A stretch of DNA of 64,000 nt from Hippophae tibetana (lineage: Eukaryota > Streptophyta > Magnoliopsida > Rosales > Elaeagnaceae). The notes below the pieces were generated by a model. The model ran no database searches. It was not told the DNA's origin and saw only the letters and a program-made list of their open reading frames with translations. The stretch spans positions 17,394,601 through 17,458,600 of the forward strand of contig CM072805.1 in the NCBI GenBank assembly GCA_037013495.1, written 5' to 3'. Positions 43,747 to 54,726 of the stretch are shown here, piece after piece; the stretch's first letter is position 1; every line of letters starts with the position of its first letter. Both the position numbers and the translations under genes were made by a program.

Positions 43747-45063
43747 ATGGGAGATGCTGAAGATAGGCGGAAAAAGATGAAAGATTATACAATGCCAATC
43801 ATTGGTAATGTAACTTCCGGCATCCAATTACAAGAGGCTGCAAGGAATTATGAATTGAAAAAGATTCATTATTCTTTGTTGCCTTCCTTTTACGGTATCC
43901 CTAATGAAGACCCTTTGCATTTCATTCGAGAATTCTATGCTATTGTCCAAACCTTTCCACTACATGCAATTAATGAAGATCAACTTAGGATGAGGTGTTT
44001 TCCTTACACTCTCAAAGATAGAGCTTGGTCATGGTTCATTACTCTACAGTCAGGTTCTCTTAAAACTTGGGAGGCAGTCTATGAAATTTTTATGGGTAGG
44101 TTCTATTCCTATCAAAAGACTATTGATCTAAGAACAAAGATAGCAACATTTTCTCAAATGTATGAAGAGCCCTTTCATGAAGCTTGGGAACGATTCAAAC
44201 TCCTTTTCATTCAATGTCAAAATCATAGTTTTCCATTACAGCTACAAAACCAATTCTTTTATGATGGATTGACACTACAGAGTCAATACATGGTTGATAA
44301 TGCTGCTGGAGGTGCTGTAGGAGAAAAGACCGCAGAGGAAACCTATAATCTTTATAAGCTATTGGGTTCTAATTCCCAACAAAGAGGTGGTAGAAGGAAA
44401 GCAAGGGTCAATGAAGTTGGCTCTGATAATGAGATTACCTTGCAACTTGCTGAATTGACTAAACAAGTGCAATTTCTCACTACCCACCAAATTTCAAATC
44501 AAGAGGTATGTGAAGTGTGTTGTTCAATTGGGCATGGTACTCATAATTGTTTAAATACTTGTGATTCTAGTATCGATGCCATAGAGGAGGTCCAATCTTT
44601 TCAAAGGTATCATCCAAACACGTATAATCACCCAACCTACACCCAATATCCAACACTAAGGTCGGTTAACAACCACCCTTACCCACCAAGCCAATCTTTT
44701 AAGCCAACCTTAGAAGATAGCTTGAATGCTTTTATTCAAGTTAGTCGTGACAACCAATTGATGACTAATCAAAGGTTGAACACCATGGAGGCTTCGGTTA
44801 AAAGGATTGAATGTAAAGTTGGGCAACTGGCTGAACAAATGCAAAAGAAAGAACCAGGAAAGTTGCCCAGTCAACCAGAACAAGCAAAGGATGTAAGAAC
44901 CCTTCGAAGTGGTAAGGTAGTCAATACCAGTTTACCTGAAATCTCTAACAATCTACCTTGTAGTTCAGGTAACAAAGAAGGCGATATTCTAATCTCGCAA
45001 AAAGGAGAAACAAGTGTTAAACTTAACAAGCCTTCTGAAAAACTCATTGGGGGGGTCATCTGA
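43747..45063 (+). CDS. Athila gag copy 2 (capsid/nucleocapsid precursor)
   Basis: 438 codons from ATG at 43747 in a good plant context (AACCATGGG). Same block as copy 1: MKDYTMPIIGNVTSGIQLQEAA, KIHYSLLPSFYGIPNEDP, FPYTLKDRAWSWFITLQSGS, KIATFSQMYEEPFHEAWERF, LQNQFFYDGLT, VDNAAGGAVGEKT. A CCHC zinc knuckle CEVCCSIGHGTHNC lies near residue 257, and a C-terminal coiled-coil-like stretch ends with VRTLRSGKVV, normal for Athila gag before protease. It is directly upstream of the protease frame, so this copy probably supplies the gag-pol context. Confidence 0.92.
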   Translation: MGDAEDRRKKMKDYTMPIIGNVTSGIQLQEAARNYELKKIHYSLLPSFYGIPNEDPLHFIREFYAIVQTFPLHAINEDQLRMRCFPYTLKDRAWSWFITLQSGSLKTWEAVYEIFMGRFYSYQKTIDLRTKIATFSQMYEEPFHEAWERFKLLFIQCQNHSFPLQLQNQFFYDGLTLQSQYMVDNAAGGAVGEKTAEETYNLYKLLGSNSQQRGGRRKARVNEVGSDNEITLQLAELTKQVQFLTTHQISNQEVCEVCCSIGHGTHNCLNTCDSSIDAIEEVQSFQRYHPNTYNHPTYTQYPTLRSVNNHPYPPSQSFKPTLEDSLNAFIQVSRDNQLMTNQRLNTMEASVKRIECKVGQLAEQMQKKEPGKLPSQPEQAKDVRTLRSGKVVNTSLPEISNNLPCSSGNKEGDILISQKGETSVKLNKPSEKLIGGVI

Positions 45064-46141
45064 CACTCCCAAAATTCAAAAGACAACAGAACCACACCAG
45101 ATGCAAGTACCTTTTCCCCACCGGTTAAAAGAATCCAAACAAGATAAGCAATTCAATGATCTTTTTAATATGCTCTCTAAAGTAAATATCAATTTACCAT
45201 TATTAGAAGTGATCATGAATGTGCCCTCATATGCCAAATTTTTCAAAGAGTTGAACACTAAGAAAAGGAGGTATGAACTGAATGAACGAGTAGTAGTATC
45301 AGAAATTTCTAGCGCTGTACTTCAGCACAAACTACCCCCTAAGTTGAAAGACCCTGGAAGTTTTATTATAAACATAACTATGGGGGATAGGAAGGTTGCT
45401 AAAGCAATGCTTGATTTAGGTGCTAGTATAAATTTGATGCCCTACTCTATATTCTTACAGCTCAACCTAGGGGATTTAAAACCCACAACTATGTCCCTTC
45501 AACTTGCAGATAGATCTCTTAAATATCCAGAGGGAATAGTTGAGGATGTTTTGGTACAGGTAGACAAACTGATAATACCTGTTGACTTTGTGGTTCTGGA
45601 TATGCAAGAAAATCCAGCATTGGACAGAGAGCACACAATATTGCTTGGTAGACCATTTATGGCAACTACTAAAACTATTATTGATGTCCAAGATGGAAAT
45701 TTGACAATGACAGTCTTAGGAGAGACTGTTCATTTTAACGTTTTTGATTCTTCACCTTTCCCTTCTATTTCTGCCATCGATGAAATATTCGATGTTGATC
45801 CTTTGGATAATCTTGTCCAAAACACCTTTTTCCAAACCAGAATAGAAGACAAGCTTGAAACCGTTCTTACACTTGAAAAGGTTGAAGAAGATTTAGATGA
45901 GGAAATTAATGGGTACCTTAAACAACTAGACAATGATGAAGTGATGACAAAATCTAGTACACTTTTAAATCTACCCAGTTCTTCATCTATTAAAGAGGCC
46001 AATCCACCTGAACTTGAACTCAAAGACTTACCTGAGCACTTAAAATATGTGTTTTTGGGAGAGGGAGAAACTTATCCAGTGATAATTTCTTCAACCTTGA
46101 CCAAACCACAAGAAAAGGAACTCATCAAAGTGCTTAAATAG
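45014..46141 (+). CDS. Athila protease-bearing frame
   Basis: Contains KLKDPGSFIINITMGDRKVAKAM, the aspartic protease active site in DLGASINLMPYSIF (DLGAS is usual for Athila), LADRSLKYPEGIVEDVLVQVDK, DFVVLDMQEN and ILLGRPFMATTKTIIDVQDG. An acidic stretch (EDLDEEINGYLKQLDNDE) and the linker LKDLPEHLKYVFLGEGETYPVI then lead to RT. The protease processes the polyprotein. It overlaps the end of gag 2 in another frame. Confidence 0.9.
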   Translation: MLNLTSLLKNSLGGSSDTPKIQKTTEPHQMQVPFPHRLKESKQDKQFNDLFNMLSKVNINLPLLEVIMNVPSYAKFFKELNTKKRRYELNERVVVSEISSAVLQHKLPPKLKDPGSFIINITMGDRKVAKAMLDLGASINLMPYSIFLQLNLGDLKPTTMSLQLADRSLKYPEGIVEDVLVQVDKLIIPVDFVVLDMQENPALDREHTILLGRPFMATTKTIIDVQDGNLTMTVLGETVHFNVFDSSPFPSISAIDEIFDVDPLDNLVQNTFFQTRIEDKLETVLTLEKVEEDLDEEINGYLKQLDNDEVMTKSSTLLNLPSSSSIKEANPPELELKDLPEHLKYVFLGEGETYPVIISSTLTKPQEKELIKVLK

Positions 46142-46270
46142 TTTAAGAAATCTATAGGTTGGAGTATAGGGGATATAAGAGGCATTAGTCCAACAATGTG
46201 TATGCACAAGATCAACTTGGAGGATGGTGCTAAACCTGTATGAGAGGCCCAAAGAAGACTAAACCCAAAC

Positions 46271-48919
46271 ATGCAAGAGGTAGTTAAAAAGGAAATTCTT
46301 AAATTATTAGAAGAAGGGATTATCTATCCTATTGCAGATAGTAAGTGGGTTAGTCCAGTGCATGTGGTACCAAAGAAATCTGGGATAACAGTTGTTAAGA
46401 ATGACAAAAGTGAATTAGTGCCCACTAGAATAATCACTGGATGGAGAATGTGTATAGATTTTAGGAAACTAAATTTATATACGAAAAAGGATCACTTTCC
46501 TCTTCCATTCATTGATCAAATGTTGGAAAGATTAGCTGGGCACGAATTTTACTGTTTTTTGGATGGACTGTCTGGATATTATCAAGTACCCATAGCACCA
46601 GAAGATCAGGAAAAGACCACATTTACATGTCCTTTTGGGACATTTGCTTTTCGCAGAATGCCATTTGGGTTATGCAATGCCCCTGCCACGTTCCAGAGAT
46701 GCATGATATCCATTTTCTCGGACATGGTGGAAAAATTCATTGAGATTTTCATGGACGATTTCTCGGTCTTTGGGAACTCATTTGATGATTGCTTACATAA
46801 ATTGACTTTGGTTTTAGAAAGATGCATTGAATGCAATCTAACCCTTAGTTGGGAGAAAAGTCATTTTATGGTTCAACAAGGGATAGTTTTAGGACATATA
46901 ATTTCAAACAAGGGTATTGAAGTTGATAAGGCAAAAGTTGAATTGATATCCAAACTACCTCCCCCTACATCTGTGAAGGGGATAAGAAGCTTCTTGGGAC
47001 ATGCAGGATTTTACAGACGATTTATTAAAGATTTCTCTAAAATAAGTCGTCCTTTATGTAACTTGCTATCCAAAGATGCTGATTTTGATTTCAACAATGA
47101 CTGCCTTACTTCCTTTAATACCTTGAAAGATAAACTAACATCTACCCCTGTTATTATGGCACCAAATTGGTCTTTACCTTTTGAAATAATGTGTGACGCT
47201 TCTGATTATGCAATAGGAGCAGTCTTGGGACAAAGAGTGGATAAGCGTTTGCATGTCATCTACTACGCTAGCAAAACACTCAATGATGCCCAAATGAATT
47301 ACACCACCACTGAAAAGGAATTCTTGGCTATAGTATTCTCTTTAGACAAATTTCGGTCTTATTTAGTAGGATCTAAAGTGATTGTGCATTCTGATCATGC
47401 TGCTTTAAGATACCTATTAAGTAAACTAAATGCCAAGCCAAGATTAATCAGGTGGGTCTTACTCTTACAAGAATTTGACCTAGAAATCAAGGATAAGAAA
47501 GGCAGTGAAAACTTAGTAGCTGACCATTTGTCTAGGTTGATTTCTGACTTCAATTCTCTTAAAGATGAGAGTAATGAAAATATAGTTGAAACCTTTCCTG
47601 ATGAACAGTTATTTTTCATAGGTCCAAACCCATGGTATGCTGATATTGTAAACTATCTTGCCACTGGTGTTTTGCGACCTAACACTTCATATCAGGATAA
47701 GAAAAGGTTTTTTAAAACTATTAAGGACTATTTCTGGGATGACCCTTATTTATACAAGATTGGTCAAGATCAAGTCATCCGGAGATGTGTACCTGAAGAA
47801 GAACATAAGAGCATTCTGACTTTTTGTCATGAACTTCATTATGGGGGTCATTTTGGAGGTGAAAAGACAGCCTGTAAGATATTACAGTCTGGATTCTTTT
47901 GGCCCACTCTTTTTAAAGATGCTCATATGTTTTGTGCACAATGTGATAGATGTCAAAGAACAGGAAACATAAGCAAAAGAGATGAAATGCCTTTGACATC
48001 TAATTTAGTTGTTGAACTCTTTGATGTATGGGGGATTGACTTTATGGGTCCTTTTCCCCCATCTAATGGTTTTCAATACATTTTGGTTGCTGTGGATTAT
48101 GTGTCCAAGTGGGTAGAAGCTATCCCCACCAAAACCAATGATGCTAATGTTGTTGTGAAATTCTTGAAAGATTTAATATTCAGCAGGTTCGGAACGCCTA
48201 GAGCTATAATAAGTGATGGAGGTAGCCATTTTTGTAACAAACTCTTTGATGGAGTACTAAACAAGTACAACATCACACATAAGGTAGCTACTCCATATCA
48301 TCCTCAAACTTCCGGTTTAGTGGAAGTAAGTAATAGGCAAATTAAGGGAATATTGGAACGCACTGTGCGTCCTTCAAGGAAGGATTGGGCATTTAAGTTA
48401 AATGATGCCTTATGGGCATACCGCACCGCTTACAAAACACCTATTGGGATGAGCCCTTACCGGTTAATCTTTGGGAAAGCGTGCCACCTTCCAGTTGAAC
48501 TTGAACACAAGGCTTACTGGGCAATTAAAGAGCTAAACATGGATTTAGATAAAGCAGGTGAAAAACGATTACTCCAGCTTCATGAGTTGGAAGAAATTAG
48601 GAATGAAGCTTATGAGAATGCCAAATTATACAAAGATCATACTAAGCGCTATCATGACAAGAAGCTAGTTCCTAAGACTTTTCACCCTGGAATGAAAGTT
48701 CTTTTATTTAACTCTCGTTTGAGATTGTTTCCAGGAAAGCTGAGATCAAGATGGGATGGACCATTCACAATAGTTCAGGTATTTGAACATGGAGTGGTAG
48801 AACTATTGGACTCCAAGACACAAAAAACGTTCAAAGTTAATGGCCATCATGTCAAGCCTTATTTAGAAGAACCAAACAACATTGCTGAAATGGATTGCAT
48901 TTGGCTGAGTAACCCTTAG
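46271..48919 (+). CDS. Athila RT-RNase H-integrase frame
   Basis: 882 codons. [51 protein letters not shown] with the catalytic DD near residues 162-163, [17 protein letters not shown]. RNase [39 protein letters not shown]. Integrase: zinc finger from His near 520 to CAQCDRC, and catalytic D590, D649, E685 (D,D-35-E) in [17 protein letters not shown] and GLVEVSNRQ. The C-terminus ([26 protein letters not shown]) has no chromodomain, as expected for Athila. All key residues are present. Confidence 0.95.
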   Translation: MQEVVKKEILKLLEEGIIYPIADSKWVSPVHVVPKKSGITVVKNDKSELVPTRIITGWRMCIDFRKLNLYTKKDHFPLPFIDQMLERLAGHEFYCFLDGLSGYYQVPIAPEDQEKTTFTCPFGTFAFRRMPFGLCNAPATFQRCMISIFSDMVEKFIEIFMDDFSVFGNSFDDCLHKLTLVLERCIECNLTLSWEKSHFMVQQGIVLGHIISNKGIEVDKAKVELISKLPPPTSVKGIRSFLGHAGFYRRFIKDFSKISRPLCNLLSKDADFDFNNDCLTSFNTLKDKLTSTPVIMAPNWSLPFEIMCDASDYAIGAVLGQRVDKRLHVIYYASKTLNDAQMNYTTTEKEFLAIVFSLDKFRSYLVGSKVIVHSDHAALRYLLSKLNAKPRLIRWVLLLQEFDLEIKDKKGSENLVADHLSRLISDFNSLKDESNENIVETFPDEQLFFIGPNPWYADIVNYLATGVLRPNTSYQDKKRFFKTIKDYFWDDPYLYKIGQDQVIRRCVPEEEHKSILTFCHELHYGGHFGGEKTACKILQSGFFWPTLFKDAHMFCAQCDRCQRTGNISKRDEMPLTSNLVVELFDVWGIDFMGPFPPSNGFQYILVAVDYVSKWVEAIPTKTNDANVVVKFLKDLIFSRFGTPRAIISDGGSHFCNKLFDGVLNKYNITHKVATPYHPQTSGLVEVSNRQIKGILERTVRPSRKDWAFKLNDALWAYRTAYKTPIGMSPYRLIFGKACHLPVELEHKAYWAIKELNMDLDKAGEKRLLQLHELEEIRNEAYENAKLYKDHTKRYHDKKLVPKTFHPGMKVLLFNSRLRLFPGKLRSRWDGPFTIVQVFEHGVVELLDSKTQKTFKVNGHHVKPYLEEPNNIAEMDCIWLSNP

Positions 48920-50783
48920 CACCAAAAAGATACGTCTTGCTAAGACGTTAAACTAAGCGCTGGATGGGAGGCAACCCATCATGTTAGGTAATTTTTTGTT
49001 ATTTGTTTTATTTACTTAATTTTATTGTTTATTTTAGTTTACTTATATATGAATAATTTTTAAAATTGTTAAAACTAAAATATTTGTTGAGATGTTAGAA
49101 GTTCACAGCAATCTGTCTGTATACACTTTAATGATGAATATGATGGATGCACCTGCATTTCTTCATTACTACTTACACATTCTCAAGAAATAGGTAATCT
49201 TTCTCCTCTTTTCTCTTTATCTTTAATTTGCAGTTGTTACATTGAGGACAATGTAAGTTCTAGGTTGGGGGTGGTGAAAAGTTACCATGCATAATAAAAA
49301 AATTCTCACAAAAATTTATCATTTCTTTAAATCAAATTTAAGTAAATAGTTAAGTCTTTGGTACTGTTAGATTAATTTTTGAAAACATATCATGAAATAT
49401 TTTGTAATTATTTTTTATAATTAGTTAGTTTTTGTCATAACTAGTATTTCTTGATAAAATGTGGAAATTATATTAAACCCAAAATCGGTGTTTATGAATT
49501 TTTTTTAGTGGAGACTACCCTTGTGAGATATAATTTGAACCTAATTTCTTTTATTCAGAGTGAAATATATATTTTTTCTACTCCAAACACATTTCTTATT
49601 TATTCAAAAGTTTAGATGATCTCTATAGGTATTAGCATTAAATGTATGAATTTTTTCTCATCTTAATAGAGTATCATATATTTTTGATTATTATTTTTGT
49701 TTAGATTAAACGATTTGAGTAGAAATTGATAGTATATGCTTATATCTCATTCATGCATGACTGCTACAAAAACAAAAAGACATATCTGGAGTTACCTAAA
49801 CCAAGATCAAACAGAAAAGCCACAAAATTAACCACTCACCAAAATCCAAAAAAATGTACAATCTGTACATGGGTTGACTCTCTAAAATATACATATATTG
49901 AAAAAAAAATAGAGAGATAAAAAATATAGTATCATCTACATACTATGAACCACATTCCCTACAAAGTTGTGAGTACAGGCTAATTACAAAAGAAAGATAT
50001 AGGAAGTAATTCCCTAAAAAGTCATTGCAATTTCTTCATTTGTAAAAAGCATATATCTTGAAATTCTTTCTTAATGAGTTTGGTTTATGCATGAAAATGA
50101 TTTTTATATATGATATCTTTATAATTTATACATTCGATTCCTTTCATGAGATCAATGTTAAAACAACACTTTGAGCCTTTATTCTTTATACATATGCGAA
50201 CCTATTAGTTCATTTCTATACATCAACTCTTTCGCATATAAATTAGTATGAGTGTTTGAACCCATAGGATTCAGTGCTTTGAGAGTATTGACTTGTGAGG
50301 AATAAAGTCGAAGCGAATTCTGATTCATGACACTGAAATTGGGTAAAATTAAATTGACACATTTTTGAAATGAAATATGAAAATGATTTTCGACTAATTA
50401 TTATAATAAAATCATGATTGTTTAAAGAGATTAAAATAACTTATGCTTGAGATTTTAATTATGATCTTAAAGGAGATTTAAAAGTGTGAGAAATTTTTGT
50501 GATATGTTTTTTTCTTTTATTCTTAAATTAATTTTTGATTGTGTTGTAATTGTAGTTTTTGATTTGATTGTTTTTATAGTTTCTTTTGATTTTTACAATT
50601 AGTTCAATGTTTGTGGGTATCATTACTGAAAACCCTCACGAGACTCAAACTCGTCCACTAGGGCAACCTAGGGGTTTAAAGGCTTGTTGCATAGGCTAAA
50701 TGCAACCGTTTCAATCCACGAAAGTGATTTAGGATAGTTTAATTTTTAGCTTTTATCGCTTCTCTTGCTAAGGGACTAGCAAG
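48920..50783 (+). other. Non-coding 3' tail of the complete Athila
   Basis: Begins with the hairpin ACGTCTT-GCT-AAGACGT (48932-48948) and GATGGGAGGCAACCCATC (48963-48980). It has a GGTTGGGGGTGGTGAAAAG segment (49262-49280) and long AT-rich stretches shared with the tails at 25690-26682 and 60340-61917. No envelope-like frame is present; small frames here have no support. Confidence 0.75.
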
Positions 50784-50788
50784 AAGCT

Positions 50789-50800
50789 GGTTGGGGGTTG
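50789..50800 (+). other. Polypurine tract of the complete Athila
   Basis: GGTTGGGGGTTG directly before the 3' LTR at 50801; G-rich plus-strand primer. The equivalent tract before the LTR at 61918 is AGGGTTG. Confidence 0.75.
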
Positions 50801-52833
50801 TGATGAGTGCTCAAAAAGCACTAAAATAACCATGATTTTATGTACATTAATTGATTAAAAATACATATATTTATATGTTTTATCATATATTTATATAAAT
50901 TTGTCTTTTTCGGAATCACGGGTATTCTTATTTTTTTCAGGTATTTTGGCTTAAAAACGCAATTTAAAGACTAAAAGAGGAATACTTGAAGCAATATATC
51001 ACAAATATATTAATAAATAAGTGGGAAAAGGTCAACAAACATGGAAAAATTGGACAAAATGGGACGAAAAGGTCAAAAAAGGCAAAAAGACGGAAATCGC
51101 GCGCCGCAGCCCAGCGCCCCAGCGCCCAGCCGCGCGCGCCCCAGCGAGCCCCAACGCCCCATGCCGCGCGCGCCCTAGCGCGTGGGCACTGTTCACGCGC
51201 GCCGAGTTGCGCGCAGCGACAGCCCCCCGCGCGCGCGCGCAGCGCCCATCAGCAGCCCCTCCGCGCGCCCAACACTTTTTCGCCCCATTTTTCACGTGCA
51301 GTCGCCCCTGTGACATCATGCTGACGTCATTAATGACATCAGCAATTCCAATACGCGTTTTGACATATTTTAATATTTTTTTAACATTTGTTTTACTCAT
51401 TTTTTCTCTCCATCCTCACCTATAAATACCCCCCTTCCCTTCACTTCAAATCGCACCTTCAAAACACACTTCTCTCTTCTTTCTTTATCTCATTTCTTAG
51501 TTTTTGAGTTTTCTTAGTTTCTTTCTTAGTTTCTAAGTTTTTCTTAGTTTTTCTCTTAGTTTTTAGTTCAATTCTCTTAGGTTTAGAGTTCTTCTCTTTT
51601 TGAGAGGAACTTGTAATGTTTTTGTAATAATTTAGATTTTTGATTCAATAAATGAGAGTGCAAATTCCGCTTGGAGGTTTTCTAGCTACGGGAATAGCGT
51701 CGAAGTTCTGTAAGGATTTTATTTTCTTTACAGTTATTTTTATGCTTTATTCTTACATGTTATATTTAATTTGTCTGTGGTTAAATTTAACTATGCTGGC
51801 TGTTTAGTAAAAATGATGTAATAACAACGTTGTTATGCTTGCGAAATATTAAATAGGTAAAAATCTTTAAAATGAATTGATTTTGTTTTTATTGAAGATT
51901 TTATATTAAGAATGTTAGAGAGAAATATATTATTTTTCATTACAAACTTAAACCTGAAAATTAGATTTTAAGGTTTAGTTATCCGGTCTAATTTAGAGTA
52001 GTGCTCTTTTATTTGTTGGTACAATCGCCCGGTAGTTAGAGTGAAACTCTATTTCAAAAGTTTTTATAAGAATTATTATGTGAAAATGTATTGACAACAT
52101 GTTTTCAATAGTGGTTTTAAAACTTGAAAGTTAGTACTCGGATAATTAAATTCTTAAGTTTAATTTGGACACCTTGAATAAAGTTTAAACTGTCTAACCC
52201 CACCAAAGGTGGCATTTAAATGGTTCACTTTAAATCTCTTAGAAAAAGGAATTAATTTAATTAAGCATATTAGTTATCAACCCCACCCATAGGTGTTAAT
52301 TGATTTGTTTAGTTAACAAAGAATATCTAACCCCACCAAAGGTGGTATTTATATAAAAAAGAGAGAATCAATAAAATATCAATTTATATCTTTAATAACC
52401 TAGATAATATGAGCAAGCATAATTAATTTAGTTATTATATCCATAAATTCTCCGCTAATATAAATGATAAAAAATTGCATGAATATTTATTGAATCTGTA
52501 TATATGTTTATTTTTAGATAATTATTTATTGAATTTGTATCTATGTTTATTTTTATGTTATTAGATTATATTTAATTAATCTGTATATATGTTTATTTTA
52601 TGTTATTAGATTAGGAACAAAAAAACCAAACTATCGTGACAGGATGTTTAGGATTTAATTTCGTTTTTAAAAGTTTGAATAATAAATTAAAAACCACATA
52701 CATTCCTTCCTTAGATCGACCTTGGGAGTATACTTATCATTTTCTTCGAAATGATTCGTGCACTTGCGAGAGTTTTATAAATATTAAAACCAAAGTATTG
52801 GCAATAATCGACGATGTCGGTTTTCGCTCATCA
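50801..52833 (+). repeat. 3' LTR of the complete Athila
   Basis: 2033 bp with the same ends as the 5' LTR. GC island 51097-51310, including a 13-nt CG run (51228-51240). TGACATCA (51311-51318), TGACGTCA (51322-51329) and TGACATCA (51334-51341); TATAAATA (51421-51428); AATAAA (51647-51652). Followed by the target copy ATGCT. Confidence 0.95.
51097..51428 (+). promoter_or_regulatory. U3 promoter elements in the 3' LTR
   Basis: Same arrangement as at 39641-39913: CpG island, three TGACRTCA sites spaced 11-12 bp, then TATAAATA. The three sites differ slightly between the LTRs (GTC against ATC cores) but the array is kept. It could drive transcription outward into the flanking fossil chromovirus. 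Confidence 0.68.
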
Positions 52834-53186
52834 ATGCTAGGTTAGATTAAATTGATCATGTGATTAATTGATATTATATTGGGGGGTTTTAGTGATTAGC
52901 ATGTTTAGAACATTGGGGGGTTAAGTATTCCTAGATATTTTCTCATATATCTTTTTAGTCACAAAATCTGATTTAATTAATTATTATTATATACTTTTAG
53001 TTATTTTAATTTTGCTTTCTTAAGATATAAAAACACCAAAAAAATTGATTTTTATTATTTTTTAGTTTTAAAAATTAGTTTCTAAAAAAATAATCTCTCT
53101 GAGAACGATCTTTACTTATCATTATATTACTTTTTACGATATGTATACTTGCGTATTCATTACACACACAATTTGTGTGGTGATCA

Positions 53187-54073
53187 GTACCTAATCAACC
53201 TTGGATTGATATATCTATAGATTTGTTTTTAGGATTACCAAGGTCTCAAAGTGGAAAGGATAGCATCTTTGTTGTTGTTGATATGTTTAGTAAAATGACT
53301 CATTTTATTGTATGTTCTAAACCAATGTTGCAACACATATTGTTGATTTTTTCTTTAAAGAAATGGTTCGTTTGCATGGGTTTCCTAAGGAAATTTTTAG
53401 TGATAGAGATGTTAAGTTCCTAAGTCATTTTTGGCGTACGTTATGGAATAAACTAGGAATTAAACTATTATTTTCCACTATTGCACATCCTTAAACGGAT
53501 GGTCAAACTAAAATACTTGATGGGACACTTACTACTTTGCTGCGAGCTATCATTCAAAAGAATATAAGGTAGTGGGAGAAATGTTTGCCACACATTGAGT
53601 TTGCATATAATAGGACTGTTCATTATACTTCTTCATTTTCTCCCTTTGAAGTTGTTTATGGCTTTAATCCTTTAACACCTATTGATATTTTACCTTTGCC
53701 TATTAATGAGAATGCTAATCTTGATGTTAAGAAAAGGTAGATTTTGTGAACGATTTCCATGCTAGAGTTCGGGCCAACATTGAAAGGAAGAATGAGTAAT
53801 ATGCTCCAATAAGAGGCGTTTGAAGGTTTTTTTCCAACCTGGAGATTAGGTTTGGGTGTGCATGCATAAGGAGAGGTTTCCCAAGCAACGGAAATCAAAA
53901 TTGTAGCCTCGAGAAGATGGACCTTTTGAAGTCTTAGAAAGGATCAATGATGACGCCTACAAGATAGATTTTCCAAGTGACTATGGTAATGTTAGCGCAA
54001 CTTTTAATGTTGCTGATTTATATTTGTTTGATGTAGTTGATTCGAGGACGAATCTTTTTGAAGAGGAGGGGAA
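53187..54073 (+). pseudogene. Chromovirus integrase core and C-terminus
   Basis: Resumes exactly at the GTACC target copy with [40 protein letters not shown]. It continues with [25 protein letters not shown]-like wording, [25 protein letters not shown] and FNVADLYLFDVVDSRTNLFEEEGN. It is a fossil with several breaks. Confidence 0.85.
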
Positions 54074-54726
54074 TAATAGAGATTGAGGTGCTAATCAAGT
54101 TGATGTTTACATTTAAATATTCTCAAGATCCTACGCAAGAGATAGATTTGGAATAATAAATTGGATGCAAGGATTAATTTAGGAAGCAATATTCTTATTT
54201 TAATTAATTATGGGCCTTTATGTTTAACTAATTTTATTTTAGTGAATTGTGGCCTTTTATTTTAAGTCTTTTAGTCTTTTATTTAATTGAGGAACTTTTA
54301 TGTATAGCAATTTATATTTTATTTAATTGTGGGATTTTTATTTTAAGTCTTTTAATCTTTTATTTTTAAGGTTGGATTAGGCCTAATTTAAAACTAAATA
54401 GGCTCATAAGCCCATTTCATTTAGGGTTTCTTGTATATTAATAAGAAGATTTATGTAATTTGGAGGTAAGAACGAATATTCATTAATGAAAAGAAAATTT
54501 CAGAAAGCTTCTTGCTTTACCTTCTTGTGTTCTTGATTGAATGCTTGAATTCGACTTATTAAAGGGAGTGATCATCCTTTGTAGCGTCTCAAGATTTGGG
54601 TTTTAAGGACTTTGTTTCCTTAGGGTTCAAATCTGATCATATTTTGACATGTTCTTAGCAAATCAATCATTTCTATTGCTTTGAGTTCGTGGGTTCCTAA
54701 GTTGTTCGCCTAAAGGCTCCGCATCA
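54074..54726 (+). repeat. Probable 3' LTR of the chromovirus
   Basis: Follows the purine tract GAAGAGGAGGGGAA at the same distance as in the other chromovirus. Starts TAATAGAG (expected TGATGAG-like) and has an LTR-end-like close CTAAAGGCTCCGCATCA. No 5' partner is recognised, so both limits are approximate. Contains TTTAGGGTTTCTTGTATATTAATAAGAAG, a promoter-like AT stretch, at about 54419-54448. Confidence 0.55.

Larger units (their letters stand above)
39345..52833 (+). mobile_element. Complete-length Athila-lineage Ty3/gypsy element with two gags
   Basis: 13,489 bp with LTRs 39345-41318 and 50801-52833 (ends TGATGAG and CTCATCA) and 5-bp target copies ATGCT (39340-39344 and 52834-52838). 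Parts: tRNA-Asp-type primer site (41325-41342), structured leader, gag 1 (42024-43226), spacer, gag 2 (43747-45063), protease frame, RT-RNase H-integrase frame (46271-48919), a 1.9-kb non-coding tail and a polypurine tract. The protein wording ([40 protein letters not shown]) is Athila. There is no envelope-like gene. It looks nearly whole, with very few breaks, all in pol. The LTRs differ by about 1.5 percent by eye, roughly half a million years at an assumed 1.3e-8 per site per year. Confidence 0.95.
36681..53186 (+). repeat. Solo LTR of an unassigned LTR element, hosting two Athila insertions
   Basis: The chromovirus integrase is interrupted by a segment flanked by GTACC on both sides (36676-36680 and 53187-53191) and ending TGATCA at 53186. 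After removing its guests, its own pieces are 36681-36733, 38531-39344 and 52834-53186, about 1.2 kb. They carry a TATTTAA box in CTCTATTTAAGCCC (38751-38764) and an LTR-end-like GAGAACGATC...TACTTGCGTATTC block. The left end (GGATGAC) begins with a changed TG. No coding domain is present, so a solo LTR is the simplest reading. Confidence 0.65.
29415..54726 (+). mobile_element. Chromovirus-type Ty3/gypsy element, split by nested insertions
   Basis: Own parts: gag (29415-30310), protease (30480-30870), RT end and RNase H (31060-31860), integrase zinc-finger region (31925-32186), a short integrase piece (36627-36680), the rest of integrase (53187-54073) and a probable 3' LTR (54074-54726). Between them lie a CACTA (32187-36626, target copy GCA) and a foreign LTR with its own guests (36681-53186, target copy GTACC). 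The recognised element is about 4 kb of old, broken sequence spread over 25 kb. The 5' LTR is not recognised. Same family as 14428-21164 by protease and linker wording; finer lineage not assigned. Confidence 0.85.

Noticed and set aside
48920-50783. Possible envelope-like gene after pol, as reported for some Athila elements
   Set aside because: Only short frames (for example 49726-49920) without signal peptide or membrane segment; the AT-rich text matches non-coding tails of other copies.
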